This document shows, in pieces, positions 1-13,896 of a stretch of 64,000 nucleotides of DNA. The DNA is from Diabrotica undecimpunctata. Lineage: Eukaryota; Arthropoda; Insecta; Coleoptera; Chrysomelidae. The translations under genes and the position numbers were made by a program. The stretch covers positions 20,052,741 to 20,116,740 of the forward strand of contig NC_092805.1 in assembly GCF_040954645.1 (NCBI RefSeq), read 5' to 3'. How positions within the stretch are numbered: position 1 is the first letter of the stretch; each line of letters opens with the position of its first letter. The notes under the pieces were generated by a model. The model worked only from the letters and a program-made list of their open reading frames with translations, did not search any database and was not told the origin of the DNA.

Positions 1-88
1 GTGCATAGACTTGTATAATGTTAGTGTTCATCGGTAACGTATTTATTTGTAACAAGAGGGTTCGCCTACGCCTTGCTAGGTGATTATG

Positions 89-457
89 TTACTTCATTTT
101 CTGCATGAGTAGGATTTTGTAAGCACACAAAGCAATATCTTTCCACAAAATATTCCATAAAGTGGATGGACACGTATACAACTGCTGTGCACGATGGCAC
201 ATAGACTGAATCGGGTCTTTCTGTATGCTAAGCTCTACAGCAGCAACAACTTCTTCTGTACGCACTGAACGATATGTCTGTGGATGCGTATTATCATTCA
301 GCGTGGTGCAAAAACGTTCCATGATTAATCGAATTACTTGCTCTGATAGAATATTATATTTACTATAAAATAGACGTAGTACTTTATACGTATTTCGAAC
401 AGAATCATAATTTTCAAAATAAATTTGTACAATTTGGAAGCGTTGTTCAGGCGTCAA
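89..457 (-). pseudogene. Tc1/mariner-like transposase N-terminal fragment (DUF4817-type helix-turn-helix)
   Basis: The 122-aa reading frame starts MTPEQRFQIVQIYFENYDSV and continues through RNTYKVLRLFYSKYN and SEQVIRLIMERF. This is the helix-turn-helix N-terminus that precedes a DDE domain in many insect Tc1/mariner-like repeats. The frame stops at ...LLMQKMK, before any catalytic Asp. Another fragment of what seems the same family, covering the DDE end, lies at 41975-42545. It sits 3' of lipase exon 3, probably inside the next intron. Confidence 0.7.
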
Positions 458-544
458 GTCTATTTATGCTGAAATGCCAAACCAAACTTAACATAAATCA
501 TTTGACAGCTGTCAAAATGGCTGAGAGTTTAAAAAGTGTTACCT

Positions 545-620
545 CTAAAAAACACCCTTTATTTGGTAAAATATGAGAGAGAGAGAGAGAGACAGAGAAA
601 GAAAAAAGAGACAGAGAGAT
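545..620. repeat. GA-rich simple repeat
   Basis: A purine-rich run with (GA)n at about 573-595 and related GAAA/GAGA sequence around it. No coding content seen. Confidence 0.6.
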
Positions 621-904
621 CTATGGGAAGGAACTATACACGATATTTAGACGATCACGACCATCTTTTTGGTAAGTCAAAACTGAAGAGGGGTGGACAC
701 TCGACATAAACGTTTAGTGGCGATGTGATAATTCCCATGTATGGTTAATAGTCTAGTCGAGATGCTTTCTTTTATTTATCAACTATAACGATACAGCGAC
801 TGAGGGAAAAGGAATGAAAAGGAAAAAGGCAAGATGGTCAAGAAAGTGGCTCCTGAAAGTAATCCCACGTCTCGTTACATAAAAAAATGTGAGGCGAACC
901 TGAT

Positions 905-1086
905 AACTGGAACTGAATTGAAGCATTAGAAATGTGGATTTATAGACGAATATTGAAGGAAAACTACCTTCGATGACAGGAAAACTAACGAGGGTCAAGA
1001 TAGAGAATTACTAAATTATCTGGGACATATAGTGAGGGGAAATCGATATAGAATACTACAACTAATTCTTAAAGGCAAAATATATT
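905..1086 (+). pseudogene. RTE-type retrotransposon C-terminal fragment
   Basis: Broken frames give ELKH.KCGFID-like sequence, better read as IEALEMWIYRRILK, then YLGHIVRGNRYRILQLILKG. This matches the segment downstream of the reverse transcriptase seen more completely at 38185-38335. It has stops and frameshifts and is 3'-truncated at about 1086, just before lipase exon 3. Confidence 0.6.
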
Positions 1087-1133
1087 TGATTTTATTTATT
1101 TTTTGTTATGACAAAAATTGATCTTTTTCTTAC

Positions 1134-1421
1134 CCGTATCTGGAACATCTAAGGTAGGACATCCTGGTTGAACATCTCCACCGTTTACGTACCAATCTAC
1201 GTGCCCAAGCGGAGCCTTATATCCCCACTTTTTTACGTTTGTATGGATAGCATCTACGAAAATTGCATCAGTTTTTTGAAATTTGCTTTCTGGTGGCACA
1301 GAATCCAATTCAAATTTAGGACTAGCTACATCAAGACCAGTTACTCTACCTACATACTGACCAGTAACATTAGCAACATATTTTCCTGCCTGTCCGGCTG
1401 CATGGGCACCCACACCAAATC
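1134..1421 (-). CDS. Lipase 1 exon 3 (nucleophile elbow with Ser to Gly)
   Basis: The 288-nt exon has acceptor TTTTTCAG and donor GTAAGA. It encodes FGVGAHAAG, then GLDVASP, then DAIFVDAIHT and GHVDWYVNGG, which are standard landmarks of the family in the usual order. The equivalent exon in the second lipase (29245-29526) has HSLGSQ at the start. The exon ends in phase 1, expecting a 3' exon with the catalytic His outside the window. Confidence 0.88.
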
Positions 1422-4400
1422 CTGAAAAAGAATTTAAAATAGATAATAGATTTTTAAATATCATTTTTTGTTTATCCTGGATTTTCTGAAATTAAATTTA
1501 TTTTGTATACGTTGTAGCAACTCATTTTTTCTTTAATTCGTCTTTCGACAATTACTGAAAAACTTAATAACGTTTTATGTTCCAGAGAATGATTGCCGGA
1601 GCAGATATTCTTGTGAAAGTTTCGTAAGATTTATCCTCCATAGAAAAAGTCCCCTAACGAAGAAGAAGAAGTATTGAAATTCTATATATTCGAGATGCCA
1701 TCGAAAAATCCTGAAACATCTAGTGAAGTCTGGAACGTCAGAAAATGTATATAAACAGAGGAAGTTGACAGTTTTGACGTTGACAGTTTGAAGTTTATAG
1801 TTGTCATTGAGTTATTGTGTTAAAATCTTAGATAAGGAAAGAGAAGGGATGCATAAGATTGAAGCCGGCACCAGAATTGACCAGATCATATTTTATTTCT
1901 TCAGTAGATTGAGAATAATGGATATAATCTCAATAAATAATTTTTTTTTTCAAAATTTATAATTGAAAACTGACATAATGATCATTTTTGAACATGATTT
2001 TATCATTACATATTTTTTAGTAGATCGTAGATCGTAGTAGAGTGTTTTAGTAAATCAGTAAATTGAAGTTAAAATCAGTAGATCTACTGAAAAATCAGTA
2101 GACCTGGTAACCCTGCGAGAGGTAGTAATGGGTAGACTTCGGCAAATATGCAAATAAAAATGTAGAAAATATGCGCATAAATATGCACGTGTTTACCCGA
2201 AAATATGCAAATATTTTACAAAATATGCATACAAATAAATAAAAAAATCGTAAAATAGTAACAATTTTATTTAAAAAAAAAAGTGTACATAACTAAATAT
2301 TTCCTACTATTCATTAAGATTTACATTTATTTTAAGTAACTACATCATTTTTAAGTATGGATAAACTTATTTAGAATTATGGTAACAATAAATGACCAAG
2401 TGGTGTTCAAAATTTTCTAACAAAAACTTGTGGCTTCTGTCTGAGTACATATATTTATATATGGAAAAACTTCGTTCAACATCAACTGATGTAACGGGAG
2501 CATTTTTCAAACTAACCAAAACATTTGGTTCTAAATTAATTGTTTCCGAAATATTTCCAGCTAGAACACTGACTACTTCAGAAAGAATATGGTAACCTTT
2601 ATTTTTTTCCATAGTAGCTTCAAATTTTTTTAAAATATCTTTTCCAATATTACCTCTAACGTTCTGACAACATGACGCAAATTCTTTTATTAATGCTGTA
2701 CTTTCGAACAATGACAGTTTTGGTGATTCTAACTGAGTAATTGTTTTTTGAACAAAACTAAAATTTGATTTTATAAATGAAAGTTCTTGTTGAAGCAAGT
2801 TACTCTGAAAAGTTTGTTTAGAATCCAAAAGAGATTGGGAACTTTCATCTGTTAACGTATCAATTATGTTCTTTATTTTAACAAAATGATCTGCATAAAA
2901 ATTAGCTGCTTCTAACCATGTTCCCCATCGCGTTAAAATAGGTTGTAGTGGAAGAGGAATGTTAGGTAGCATTTCTTTATAAAGTTGAATTCTTATAGGA
3001 GATTTAAGAAATACTTTTTTGACACTGGATATCATGGTATTTACAAGAGGAAACTTTTTTCGTATTTCCTCTGCAACTCTGTTTAATCCATGCGCTACAC
3101 AAGTAACATGTATTAAATCTGAGAAAAATATTTTTAAATTTTGTCCTGCTTTCACCATATAAGGAGCAGCATTCGATAAAATAAGCAGTAATTTATTAGA
3201 AGGAATAGTTGTCGGAAGAAAAAAAGTTGCTAATGTTTCTTGTATAAAACGCGAAATTGTTAAAGCATTTGTTTTCTCAAGTTGCTGGCATGAAATAAGA
3301 TGAGATTTTGGTAAGGTATCTTCTTTAAGAACACCAATCAATAAATGAGCAATATACTTTCCTGAGGAATCAGTGGTTTCGTCTACAGATGTGTAAAAAT
3401 AATTACCTGCAATTTCTTCCTTAATATTAATTAACACCGACGAGTATAGCCCGTTCACATTATTTCTTCTTAGAGACCGATCACTTGGAACATTAAGTTT
3501 GCAATATTTTTTTAGAAACGAACTAAAATTTACATTTGCTAATTTTGAAAGCGGTATGTTTGCAGACACTAATGCGCGACACAAGTCTTCATTAAAAGTT
3601 TCTTGCTCATCTAATTTTTTTGAAGTAGATTGGTAACATTTATCCATTGAAGTTTGATGTTTTCCTCCTATTTTTCCTTTTTTTGCAATGTGTGAAGCAG
3701 TTCTCACATGTTGGTCTATGTGAAATTTCTTCTCACATGCTATCTATAAATAAAAATAAAAACCTTTATTTTAACCCAACCTTTAAAATATAAAAATATA
3801 CAAGGTGTTTTTGGTTAATCAAATAACTGGTTTGGAAAAAAAACACTCGCTAAGTGTTTTAAATGCAGTATTAATCCACAAATTAGTTTTTGTTACTAAC
3901 CATTAGTACATCATATAACTTATTTTAAAATTCAACAAAAGTTTTTTTTTGTTAATTCAATTACAATAAAAATAATTGTGTTTTAGAATAGCTGACTTCA
4001 TAAAAAAAAGTAAAGGTGAAAAATTTTTCTAAATACACACCATTGTATTGTACCATGTACAATTTTTTCTCACTAAAGGAAGCTATTTTTCATTTAAAAA
4101 CAACCTACGAGTACTAAATTTCAAGTAAATACGTTTATTGGTTTTAAAGTTATTGTTGTTATTAACTAAAAGAATTTAATTTTTTTTAATTTTAACACCC
4201 TGTATCTCGAAAAGTAAATAAGTTTGACCCCTCATTAACTATATCGTTTTGTTCAATTTTTCGAGAAGTATCTACAGTCAAACGTTGTAAGTGTCATTTG
4301 GAAACACCCTGTATGTATGAAATATTAGATATTTAATAGAAAATATTAGATACTTACAATTTTGCCACAGACTGAACAGTAGATTTTTCCCATATCCATA

Positions 4401-7400
4401 GACAGCTCTTTATAAGGTTTAATCCAAGTTGAAGCACTGGTTGTTTTAGGCATTATAAAATCACAATCTTCCTTTTTGTTACGCACAACGAGTGTTTACG
4501 CTTTGAATATCAAAACAGAAATGATTTACAAATCTGAGCATCAAATTAGAAATGTTTAGGTACCTAATTCAATAAACTGGGAGATTTTGGAAAATCCCTA
4601 AATTAGGAACAAAACTATTAGCCGTTTACCTGCTGTTAAGATACAATAAATTGTAGATAGATTTGGGGATTAGATCATAAAATGCAAATGAGCGAACCCT
4701 TAGCGATTATCCAATAACTGAATGCCTCAGTGACCGAGACTTTCTAAGAATGTTGAGGGCTACTTAAATTGATCTTCTTTGAAATTGTAAATGTTTTGTA
4801 CCTGTAGAGATTACGTACTTAGATCATTTCTTGATTAAAATGACTACAAAATTTTATACAAGAATTGAAATAAATTGGTATGTTTAAAAATTTTCAAATA
4901 GTATAAAAATAAACAAGTATAAAAATCTGAACTTTTATGCAGTTTATGCAAACTTTTATACAAATATGCCAAAATATGAAATATTTGCATAAAATATGCA
5001 CAATATGCAAAATATGCAATATGCATATTTGCCGAAGTCTAGTAATGGGCAACGTACAGGCACCAAAACGTGGCGGTCACATCGAAACTGGCTTCACTTT
5101 TCGAAAGTTTATTAAATGAGTGTTACCTGTCCTCTCTCTTTCCTTATCTAAGGTTAAAATATTGTAAACAAGTTGGTGTTCGAATAAAGTTGTTTTAAAT
5201 GATTGTAACATCATGTATAATTACGTAGGCTATCCATATTTTATAACAGTTAGATAAAATACTCAATGAAAATGCTAGACACCCACAAGAAAGTGTCGAT
5301 GTTAAGGATTTATTAAAATTACTACTGAAGTAGCAAATAGAACTACTATCCATCAAAAGAGTAGCAATGATAAACTCCCTAAAAACAAAACAACTTCTAG
5401 AAAACAGAAATGAATTTATAAAAGCAGTGAAAAGGAATACAATTGAGTTAATAAAATAAATAAAACTGTAAGAAAAATACCCAAACAAGACATGATAGTG
5501 ATTTTACCCTCGTGGAAAAATATGCAAAACGAATAGTGCAGTTTATTCTCCTCGTGATGGTAAATATGTTTTAAAGCGAGCCAAACCGAAAGATTTTATT
5601 ATGGAATTACCGATAAAGTATCCAGAAACTTTGCCCATTGAAGAATCGAAACCGGCACATGTAGGGTAAGATGTTTAACAGTGAACCAGTGGGGTACAGT
5701 GTACCACCGAAATATTAGGAAATATGGCAACGCCAGAAACTTGCGTTCTACGAATATTAACCACAATCCACAGTTGACTGTTGACGTTGACTTACAAATC
5801 CATCCGGATCCGGTCAGTTAACCGACACGTGCTGCAAAGTTTATAGGAGGTGCGAGCCAATTGTTGTTTTTAGAGGGAAAAACTTATATATTTAAAGTAA
5901 GTATTACGATTTTTAATGTCCTTGCGTTGATTATATTTAAGAGCAAACCTTTTACATAATTTTCTATAGGTATTTGGCCATACTTATGTAATATAGTTGC
6001 AAGTGTGTTAAGCTTTTTTCTTATTTTTTCTAACCTAAAATATAATAATGTACAGGGTGGTCCACAGTGAATCAATCGATTCTGTTTCACAGTGAACCGG
6101 TTCACTGTGGACCAGATACTTTTTTGTGAGTGTTTCTTTAAAAAAAAAATGTGAACGAAGTTAATTTTACTTAAAAAGTACATTTATGTTTATTGTTTTT
6201 ATTTATTAGACTCGAACTAAACACATTGTAGAATAACAATTTTACGTTTTTATTTTCTAGAATGCCGCGAAACAAAACTAAGGAAAGAAAAATTGGAGTA
6301 ACTACACAAGAAAATATGAGAAAGGCTTTAGAAGCAGTAGAAAAAGCATGCGTATACGAAAGGCAGCTAAAGCAGCCGAAATTCTTTATCCTACACTTCG
6401 CCGCTATGTAGAAAAAGAGAAAATCAAGGCAACATTTTTTTGGTTCCCAACTACGAAATGTATTAATTGGATAGGTACTTCAAGAATTGTGCACTAAAAC
6501 TCTACGGACTCACCACAAAAGACTGCAGGCAAGTTTTTTATGAAATGGCTAGGCTAAACAACATTAAAATGCCAGATTCCTGGGAAAGAAATTCCATAGT
6601 TGGTGTAGAATGGCTTAGATGTTTTAGAAATCGACATCCAGATATCTCGTTGAGAAAGCCAGAACCCTGCAGTCTTGCAAGAGCAACGTTCTTTAACCGA
6701 GAAAATGTGAAAACCTTTTTTGATAATTTATCAAATGTTCTTAATAGAAATGACAAATTTGCTGATGGCACACGCATTTATAATTTGGACGAAACGGGAA
6801 CATCAACTGTTCAGAAACCCCAAAAGGTAATTGCCCCAACTGGTTTGTCGAATGTAGGAAAGGTTACTAGCGGTGAAAAGGGAACTTTGGTTACTACATG
6901 TTGCATGGTAAGCGCAACAGGGCATGCAATACCTCCTGCCATTGTTTTTCCCAGAAAGAATTATAGAGACCTGATGTTGCACGGAGCTCCCCCTGGGAAG
7001 TTAGGATTGGTGGCTCCATCTGGTTGGATGAATAGTAATCTGTTTGTTGACGTAATAAAACAATTTATCCAGCATACCAATTTAACTCCTGAAAATCCGT
7101 CATTACTCATCATGGATAACCACGAATCGCATTTCTCCAAAGAGGCCTTGGCTTTGGCAAAAAATTCTGGAGTAACAATTCTCACACTTCCTCCGCACAC
7201 TTCAGCTAAATTGCAGCCCTTAGATGTTGGACTGCGAAGTCCGTTTAAGACATATTATCATGCCGCTTTAGAATCCTGGGTGCTTTGTAACCCAGGAAAG
7301 CCTGTCACCATTTATCAAGTGGCTGAGTTTGTCGGCCATGCTTATCCCAGAGCTACGACCCCATTGAACATAGCCGCTGCCTTCTCCAAGTGTGGAATTT

Positions 7401-10400
7401 TTCCATTTAACAGAAACATATTTAGCGACGAAGATTTTTTGCCAAGCAGTGTTACAGACCGTCCTGAACCCAACAATACATCAGATGAGCCAACCTCTGA
7501 AATAACTGAAACGCCACAACGTAACGAAAAAAACCAAGCAGGCTCAAGCAAAATCGCGGATGATGTTGCAGACACAGAGAAATCCATTGACCAGCCTTCC
7601 CAGTCCACCACCAAAGTATTAATAACACCAGAAATATTTCGACTACCTTTAAAATCTGGTCCTCGTGATGAAAAGAGAAAACGTAGAAATGTTAGAAAAA
7701 GCGTTATAGCAACAGATACACCGGAAAAGGATGCAATTTAATGCTCCTTTCGCTGATATCTTAGCAATTCTGAAGACCCCATCGGTTGAAACAAATGAAA
7801 CAGCAACGAAATGCATATTTCCTGGCAGAGTTGATGTTAAAGAAAAAAAACTTATTTTGTTTGCCTTTCATAATATATTCTTTTGACTTTTCTTTTACTT
7901 TTTTATATTGTTTTACTAATTTGCTAAAATGTTTTTTACCTCAAAGTATTAGCTACTTCTAGAATCATTTATTATATACTAATTATTGTGTCTGTAGCAG
8001 CTATTAAAGTCGCCCCCACAATAAAATTGAAATATCTAAAAATTGACTTGATCGATTACAAAATGGGTTGACATTGATATTACAACAGCTTCTATGCATC
8101 GGCTAAGCTATTCCAAAATGAGACAAATGGATCAAAGTGACCCCACAAGGTGACTTTAATATACACTTTTTTATTTTTTTTTTTGAGAAAATCCTCAATT
8201 TGAAAACATATATACTATCAATTTAAATTAAATAAACATAAAATGCATCCCAATGGTGACTTTTCCACATTTTTGGGATGACCCGTTCAAAAGTTACGCT
8301 AGAAAATACGGAAAAAATTAACAAAGTCACCCCGTTCTACGGTAAATCAATAGTTTCTGCATTACCTATACAACTTTGACACGTAATAAGTTTTACAACC
8401 AGAGGCTTCATTTATTAAAACACAATAAACACTCACCAATAAGTTGCAAATCCTCTAGCTCAATTTCATTATCGATAATATACTGTCCAATCAGTTCTCC
8501 AAGTTTTTTTGTATTCGCCGCGGCTGTCTCGAAGTTAGTAGCACCTTTGCCCCAATCTACAATAACAACATTGTGAGGTTCTCTTTTATCTAAGTAAGCA
8601 TTTCTTGCCGTTAGTACCCAATAACTTTGACCGTTTTGGCCGTACCCGTGTATGAGGAATTTAGTGGGGTATATGTCGAAATGGGAGCCCTTTGGGCCGT
8701 TTTTGTTCATTCCGCGGTCCAATACTTTGTATGTGTCGAACACGACTTCAGTTTCGTTTAGATTAGCATCATCGAAATTTACTGGTGATGTGAGATTTCC
8801 AAAATCTGAAAATTATATTGATTAGAAATATAAATCGTCATAAATAAAAATATGCAAAAGATTAAAAACTGTTTTCAAAGCAATTTTATTCTATCTCTTA
8901 AAATATGCTATTACGTTCCTATAATATTCTAGGTAAAATATGACTTATCGTTAGGTATACCAAAAAGTACTAGAGTATCGAAATCGATTTCAACTGACTT
9001 AATACTCGTACAAATTCTAAAGGTGTCTTCACACGCAATGGAAAAACGGAAGGCATGCCTATAGCCACAAGGACTTAAGGAAAACCATTGAGTTAGAATC
9101 TATGGAGAGGACATCACGTGACTAAAAAGGACTTCACTTCGGCCATATTGTTATGATCGCTGTGTCAGATCGTGCATAATTGTTTACGTTTGTTGTTTTT
9201 ATATAATAATATATTTTAATATATATTTTTTAGTTTTAATATTTTTATAATAACTGTAATATTATATTGTGATAGTCCATAATATTGATTTCTCGTTCTC
9301 AACGTAGTTACAGTAGCAGGTGCAATGTTGATAAAAAATCTTCAGGAACAACATTACATAGGTTAGTATAAAAATATGTAAACAAAGTAATGGCCCGTAC
9401 TTCAGAGAATAAGTTAATAGTATTCATAAAAAATCTTATAAGTAAAAGTTTGCAATATAGCAATTAAAACATCCACTTCCAATAAAATACATAATAATTA
9501 AAACAAAATAAAAAGATACTAATTAACAATTTCTAAGCTTTTTATAATATTTTTGAGTTCATTAAGGACATACAAAGAACTGATTAGTATTATTTCTGAG
9601 AATTTCTGGTAACTGGATTTCAAACGAGTTCGTAAATTAGTCCCATTACGTTGTCGAGTCTCAACAAGAAAGGTGCTACCACGCGTATTAGAACTATTTT
9701 GTAAAATGAAGATGGTTAAGTGTAGTACGAGTAAACAGATCAGATTGACAGCAGAATCCAAAGGAATAGTTTACAATGTATTTAGATATATGCAAATACT
9801 ATTTCCTGAAGATAATCGAATCAGTATTAAACAACGTGTGAGTGAAGCTACTGGAGTATCCTTACGTACAGTAGAAAGGATACAAGCGAGTATGTTAACA
9901 AACGCAGAGTCAAATATACACTAAAATTTCCAGCTACAACACTTGCTAAAAGGAAAGCAGCCGTGACAGACTTGAGGGAGTATGACAAACAGTTCATTAG
10001 AAATACCATTCACCGTTTTCATGAGACTGAACGTTGTCGTGTATCATTGAAGCTTTTGCAGAAAAGGCTTGAAGAGATGTACGAGTGGACTGGAAGTGTG
10101 AGTTCTCTCTACAGAATTGTGAAAGATTTGGGATAGAAGAAGTAAAAGTGTTGGTGGAACAGGAATTTGCTAGAGTAACTGTAGATAACTGGAAGAAAGT
10201 GTGTGAACATGTTATCAATGTTGAAGATAAGTATTTGGAAAGTGAACGTCGCATAGATGTAATTACTGAATAATTAAGGATTGATTTAAATGATTCTAGT
10301 GACGACGATAGTGCATCTGATTATGAAAATGAATAATATAATTTAACATTACGATGTACCTATGTAACCTATGTAAATATAAGTTTTCCAAACTGTCCTG

Positions 10401-13400
10401 TATGTATGTATTATGTTTTTTACTTTATTACAATCATTTCGTATATTCTTCTATTTAACTTTGTGACGTTTAAGTGAGTAATAATATAAATAATAAAGGT
10501 TTTAAAGTTAAAACAATCTTTGTAATTATTATTTATTAATACTGTAATACATATCGATGGTTTCACATACAGATAATATATGTACAATATGTGATATAAT
10601 ATAATAATATGTACTAAAACGTAGTACAATATTGCCAAAAATATAATCTAATATCATTGTTTAATAAATTGTGTGTACCTATCTTTAACAGTTTGATTTA
10701 AATCGTAAGTATTTTTTGGAACACCACTGCTTTGTTTGGCGAGGCTTTACTGTTCCTAGAAATTTCCGCCACTACAGTTAAAACATACCTAATTGAACTA
10801 ATTTTTGGTCAAATTTCTAACGAACTTTCTTTCTTTCTTTTATTTCATACCGTATATTTAATACCTTTAAAAATATTATTTATATTATTATCTCTTTCAA
10901 GTACAAATTGTTATTTGATTGTATTAATAATTTTTCTTTACATACTATGTATATATGTCGTATTTTTAGTGTTTACAGTGGGATATAATTACTCTTCCCT
11001 ACTCTTTTTACCACTAAAGTTGAACTGGGCAGGTCATGTAGCAATATCAGTTGATGACCGGTGGACAAAAAGAATTTTGGAATGGAGATCCCAAATACAA
11101 GCTAACAGAAATAGAGGTCGACCCCCAACGAGATGGACAGATGACATAAAAAGAGTGACTACAAATTGGATTCAGATGGTACAAAATCGGACTAAGTGGA
11201 AGAGCATGCGAGAGGTCTATGTTCAGCAGTGGACGTTAGAGGCTAGTTGATGATGATGATGACTCTTTTTGCTCCCGTTTAGCATCTGTATCTTTCTCAT
11301 ATTGTTTTTGTCCTATTTTCTTTCTGTTCTTGTACCTTTATATCTTTCACAATATCGCTCTTATCTAATTGTCTATCCATTCTCGTATTTACTAGGTTTC
11401 GCTGCTCCTTCAAAAATAGGGTGGTGCCCAAAAGTTTCTTCTCTTACCTGTATTTACCTCACACTCGAATCTCTTGTAGTCTAGCTCTGTCGAACCCCGA
11501 CCAAGACACCTCTACCAGACTGAAGTCCATACCGTAGTACCCTTATTTGTGTAACCGTGTTGCCAATGATCAGAGCATTTTCCATCTTCCATAAAGCACA
11601 CTTTTCCACAGACTAACAGTGGCATTTATTAGGCTACACTTTTAATCAATGTGCATCTTGTTTTTATACGTTTTAATACGTTTAGTGTACATCACATGAT
11701 TTTTTAATAGCTACCCAATGACAACCCCTTTAATTTTGATTGAATAAATCATATTTTATTAAAAATGTATTACACTTTTTAGATTATGTTTAAATCTTCT
11801 GAATAAATAATCATAATTGTATAGCAGTTATATTATTGAGCCCGGCCCTGATTCCACCGCCATATTGGTATGATAGCTAACCACACCTTCTGACGCCGTT
11901 TTAATATACATGTTAATATGCTCATAGCTTCTCCATAGATTCTAACTCGATGAGGAAAACTTAAATGTGTGTATGGTGAATTCTCTGAGGTACGCCTACG
12001 GTTCTGACGCCTGGAGGCCATGAGGCGATTTTTTATCAGTTGTATTGTTTGATTCAGTTTTTTCTACAATCATGGTCCATGTAAAATAAAATCATATAAT
12101 TTTCGATGGCAACCTATTTATTTATTTACTATTATTTTTTATTATTTATTTATTACATTTCTTTATTTATTATTTATTTAATATTTATTTATTATTAATG
12201 ATTTATTATTATTTATTTATTACATTTATTTATTTATTTAACAATTTTTAAACAAATTTAAAAAATGTTTTTTGCTTCGAAATTACGTTTTAAGTTATTT
12301 TAAGACGAAAGTTAATCTTGTGTTTTTTTCGTAAAATACTTAGTTTGAACGTAAAATTCAAATAATCAATTAAAATTGCTACAAAAAGCCAAGGGTTGGT
12401 CATTGAATTTAGAAAACAAAACATATGAGGTGAAAACTTAAATCCATTAGTTTCAAAATACCTATACCTACTTTTAACAGATTATTGTTAAAGATGTTCC
12501 AAATGAGTTTACTCGTTCCGATAAGTAACAGTATAATTATGACATTTTATTAATTTTTTTATTTTCTCAACTATTAGTGTTTATTGCATAGTATATAAAT
12601 TATTTTTATCACTGAATACATAGTAAGTAAAAAAATAATCCGATTTATAAAATTAATGAATATTTTATGCATACATGCAAGTAACAATTCTTCGAGAATA
12701 TTTAAAAACTAACGGAAATGTCCATCTTTATTTCGTTATTGCCGACGTCGTCGGTACTCATACAGGTTCGGACACGATTTAATTTCGGTAAGTATTATAT
12801 TTCGGTATTGAAATTTTGTTATTTGAATCGATTTGTGAGTATATTTTTAGTCATCTTGATGGTTAAAGGACAATAAATTATATTTATGCTGTTAATGTTG
12901 AATTAGCAATTTTTTGTTGTGCGATTTAAAACTATTTAAGTATATATTTTTATTTGTATAACGACCCTATCTATATGTGATTGTGATTACTGTAACAATA
13001 ACCACGGATTTCAATAACTGATATTGAAACCAAAAATGTCCTCCACTGATTCTGCTGATGAATTGGTTGAAAATACATGGAGTCCTCCTCGAAAACGAAG
13101 TAAAAGAAGCCCTCTTAGCGTTGAAGTTAAAGAAATCATTTTAAATGTTTTTAAATGTGAAAAACAAGAAAATCCCGGGTTAGTGGTTGAAGATATTGTG
13201 AAAAAAGTGGCTAATAAAGTTGGAGTTTGTGATAGAAGTGTATTTACGGTGATAAAGGAATACAAAACGAATCATCAATTCGCTGGACCAAAAGTATGTC
13301 TGACCTGGAAAAAGAAGTTTGACAAAATTGATGATTTTGACAAAAATGCCATTAGAAGACTGATTCATAATTTTTTTATGAGCAACGAAATACCCACCGT

Positions 13401-13809
13401 TGATAAGGTTTTAAAGAAGGTGAACGATGACCCTGATTTGCCAAACTTTTCGAAAACCACATTTTACCGAATATTGAAAAAACTTAATTTTCAATATAAA
13501 CGTAGGGGAAGAAACGCTCTTTTACTAGATAGCGACGACATTGTGATGTGGCGAAGAGAATATCTTCAGAAGATAAAAGCTTATAGAGAGGAAAAGCGGA
13601 AAATATATTATCTGGATGAGACATGGTTGAACGCTGGCCATACAAAGTCTAAAATATGGGTAGACACTACAGTAAAAATATCAAGACAAGCTTTTTTGGA
13701 TGGATTAACAATGGATTTAAAAAATCCTTCAGGTAATTTATTAAATTATTAAGTGCTCATAAAGTTTTTTTGACATACATTTTTGCTTATAATTTTTTAT
13801 AAATTTATA

Positions 13810-13896
<87 letters not shown>

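Noticed and set aside
1168..1425. Plus-strand 85-codon frame
   Set aside because: Shadow of lipase 1 exon 3 on the minus strand.
7342..7614. Minus-strand 90-codon frame
   Set aside because: Shadow of the pogo transposase C-terminal region.
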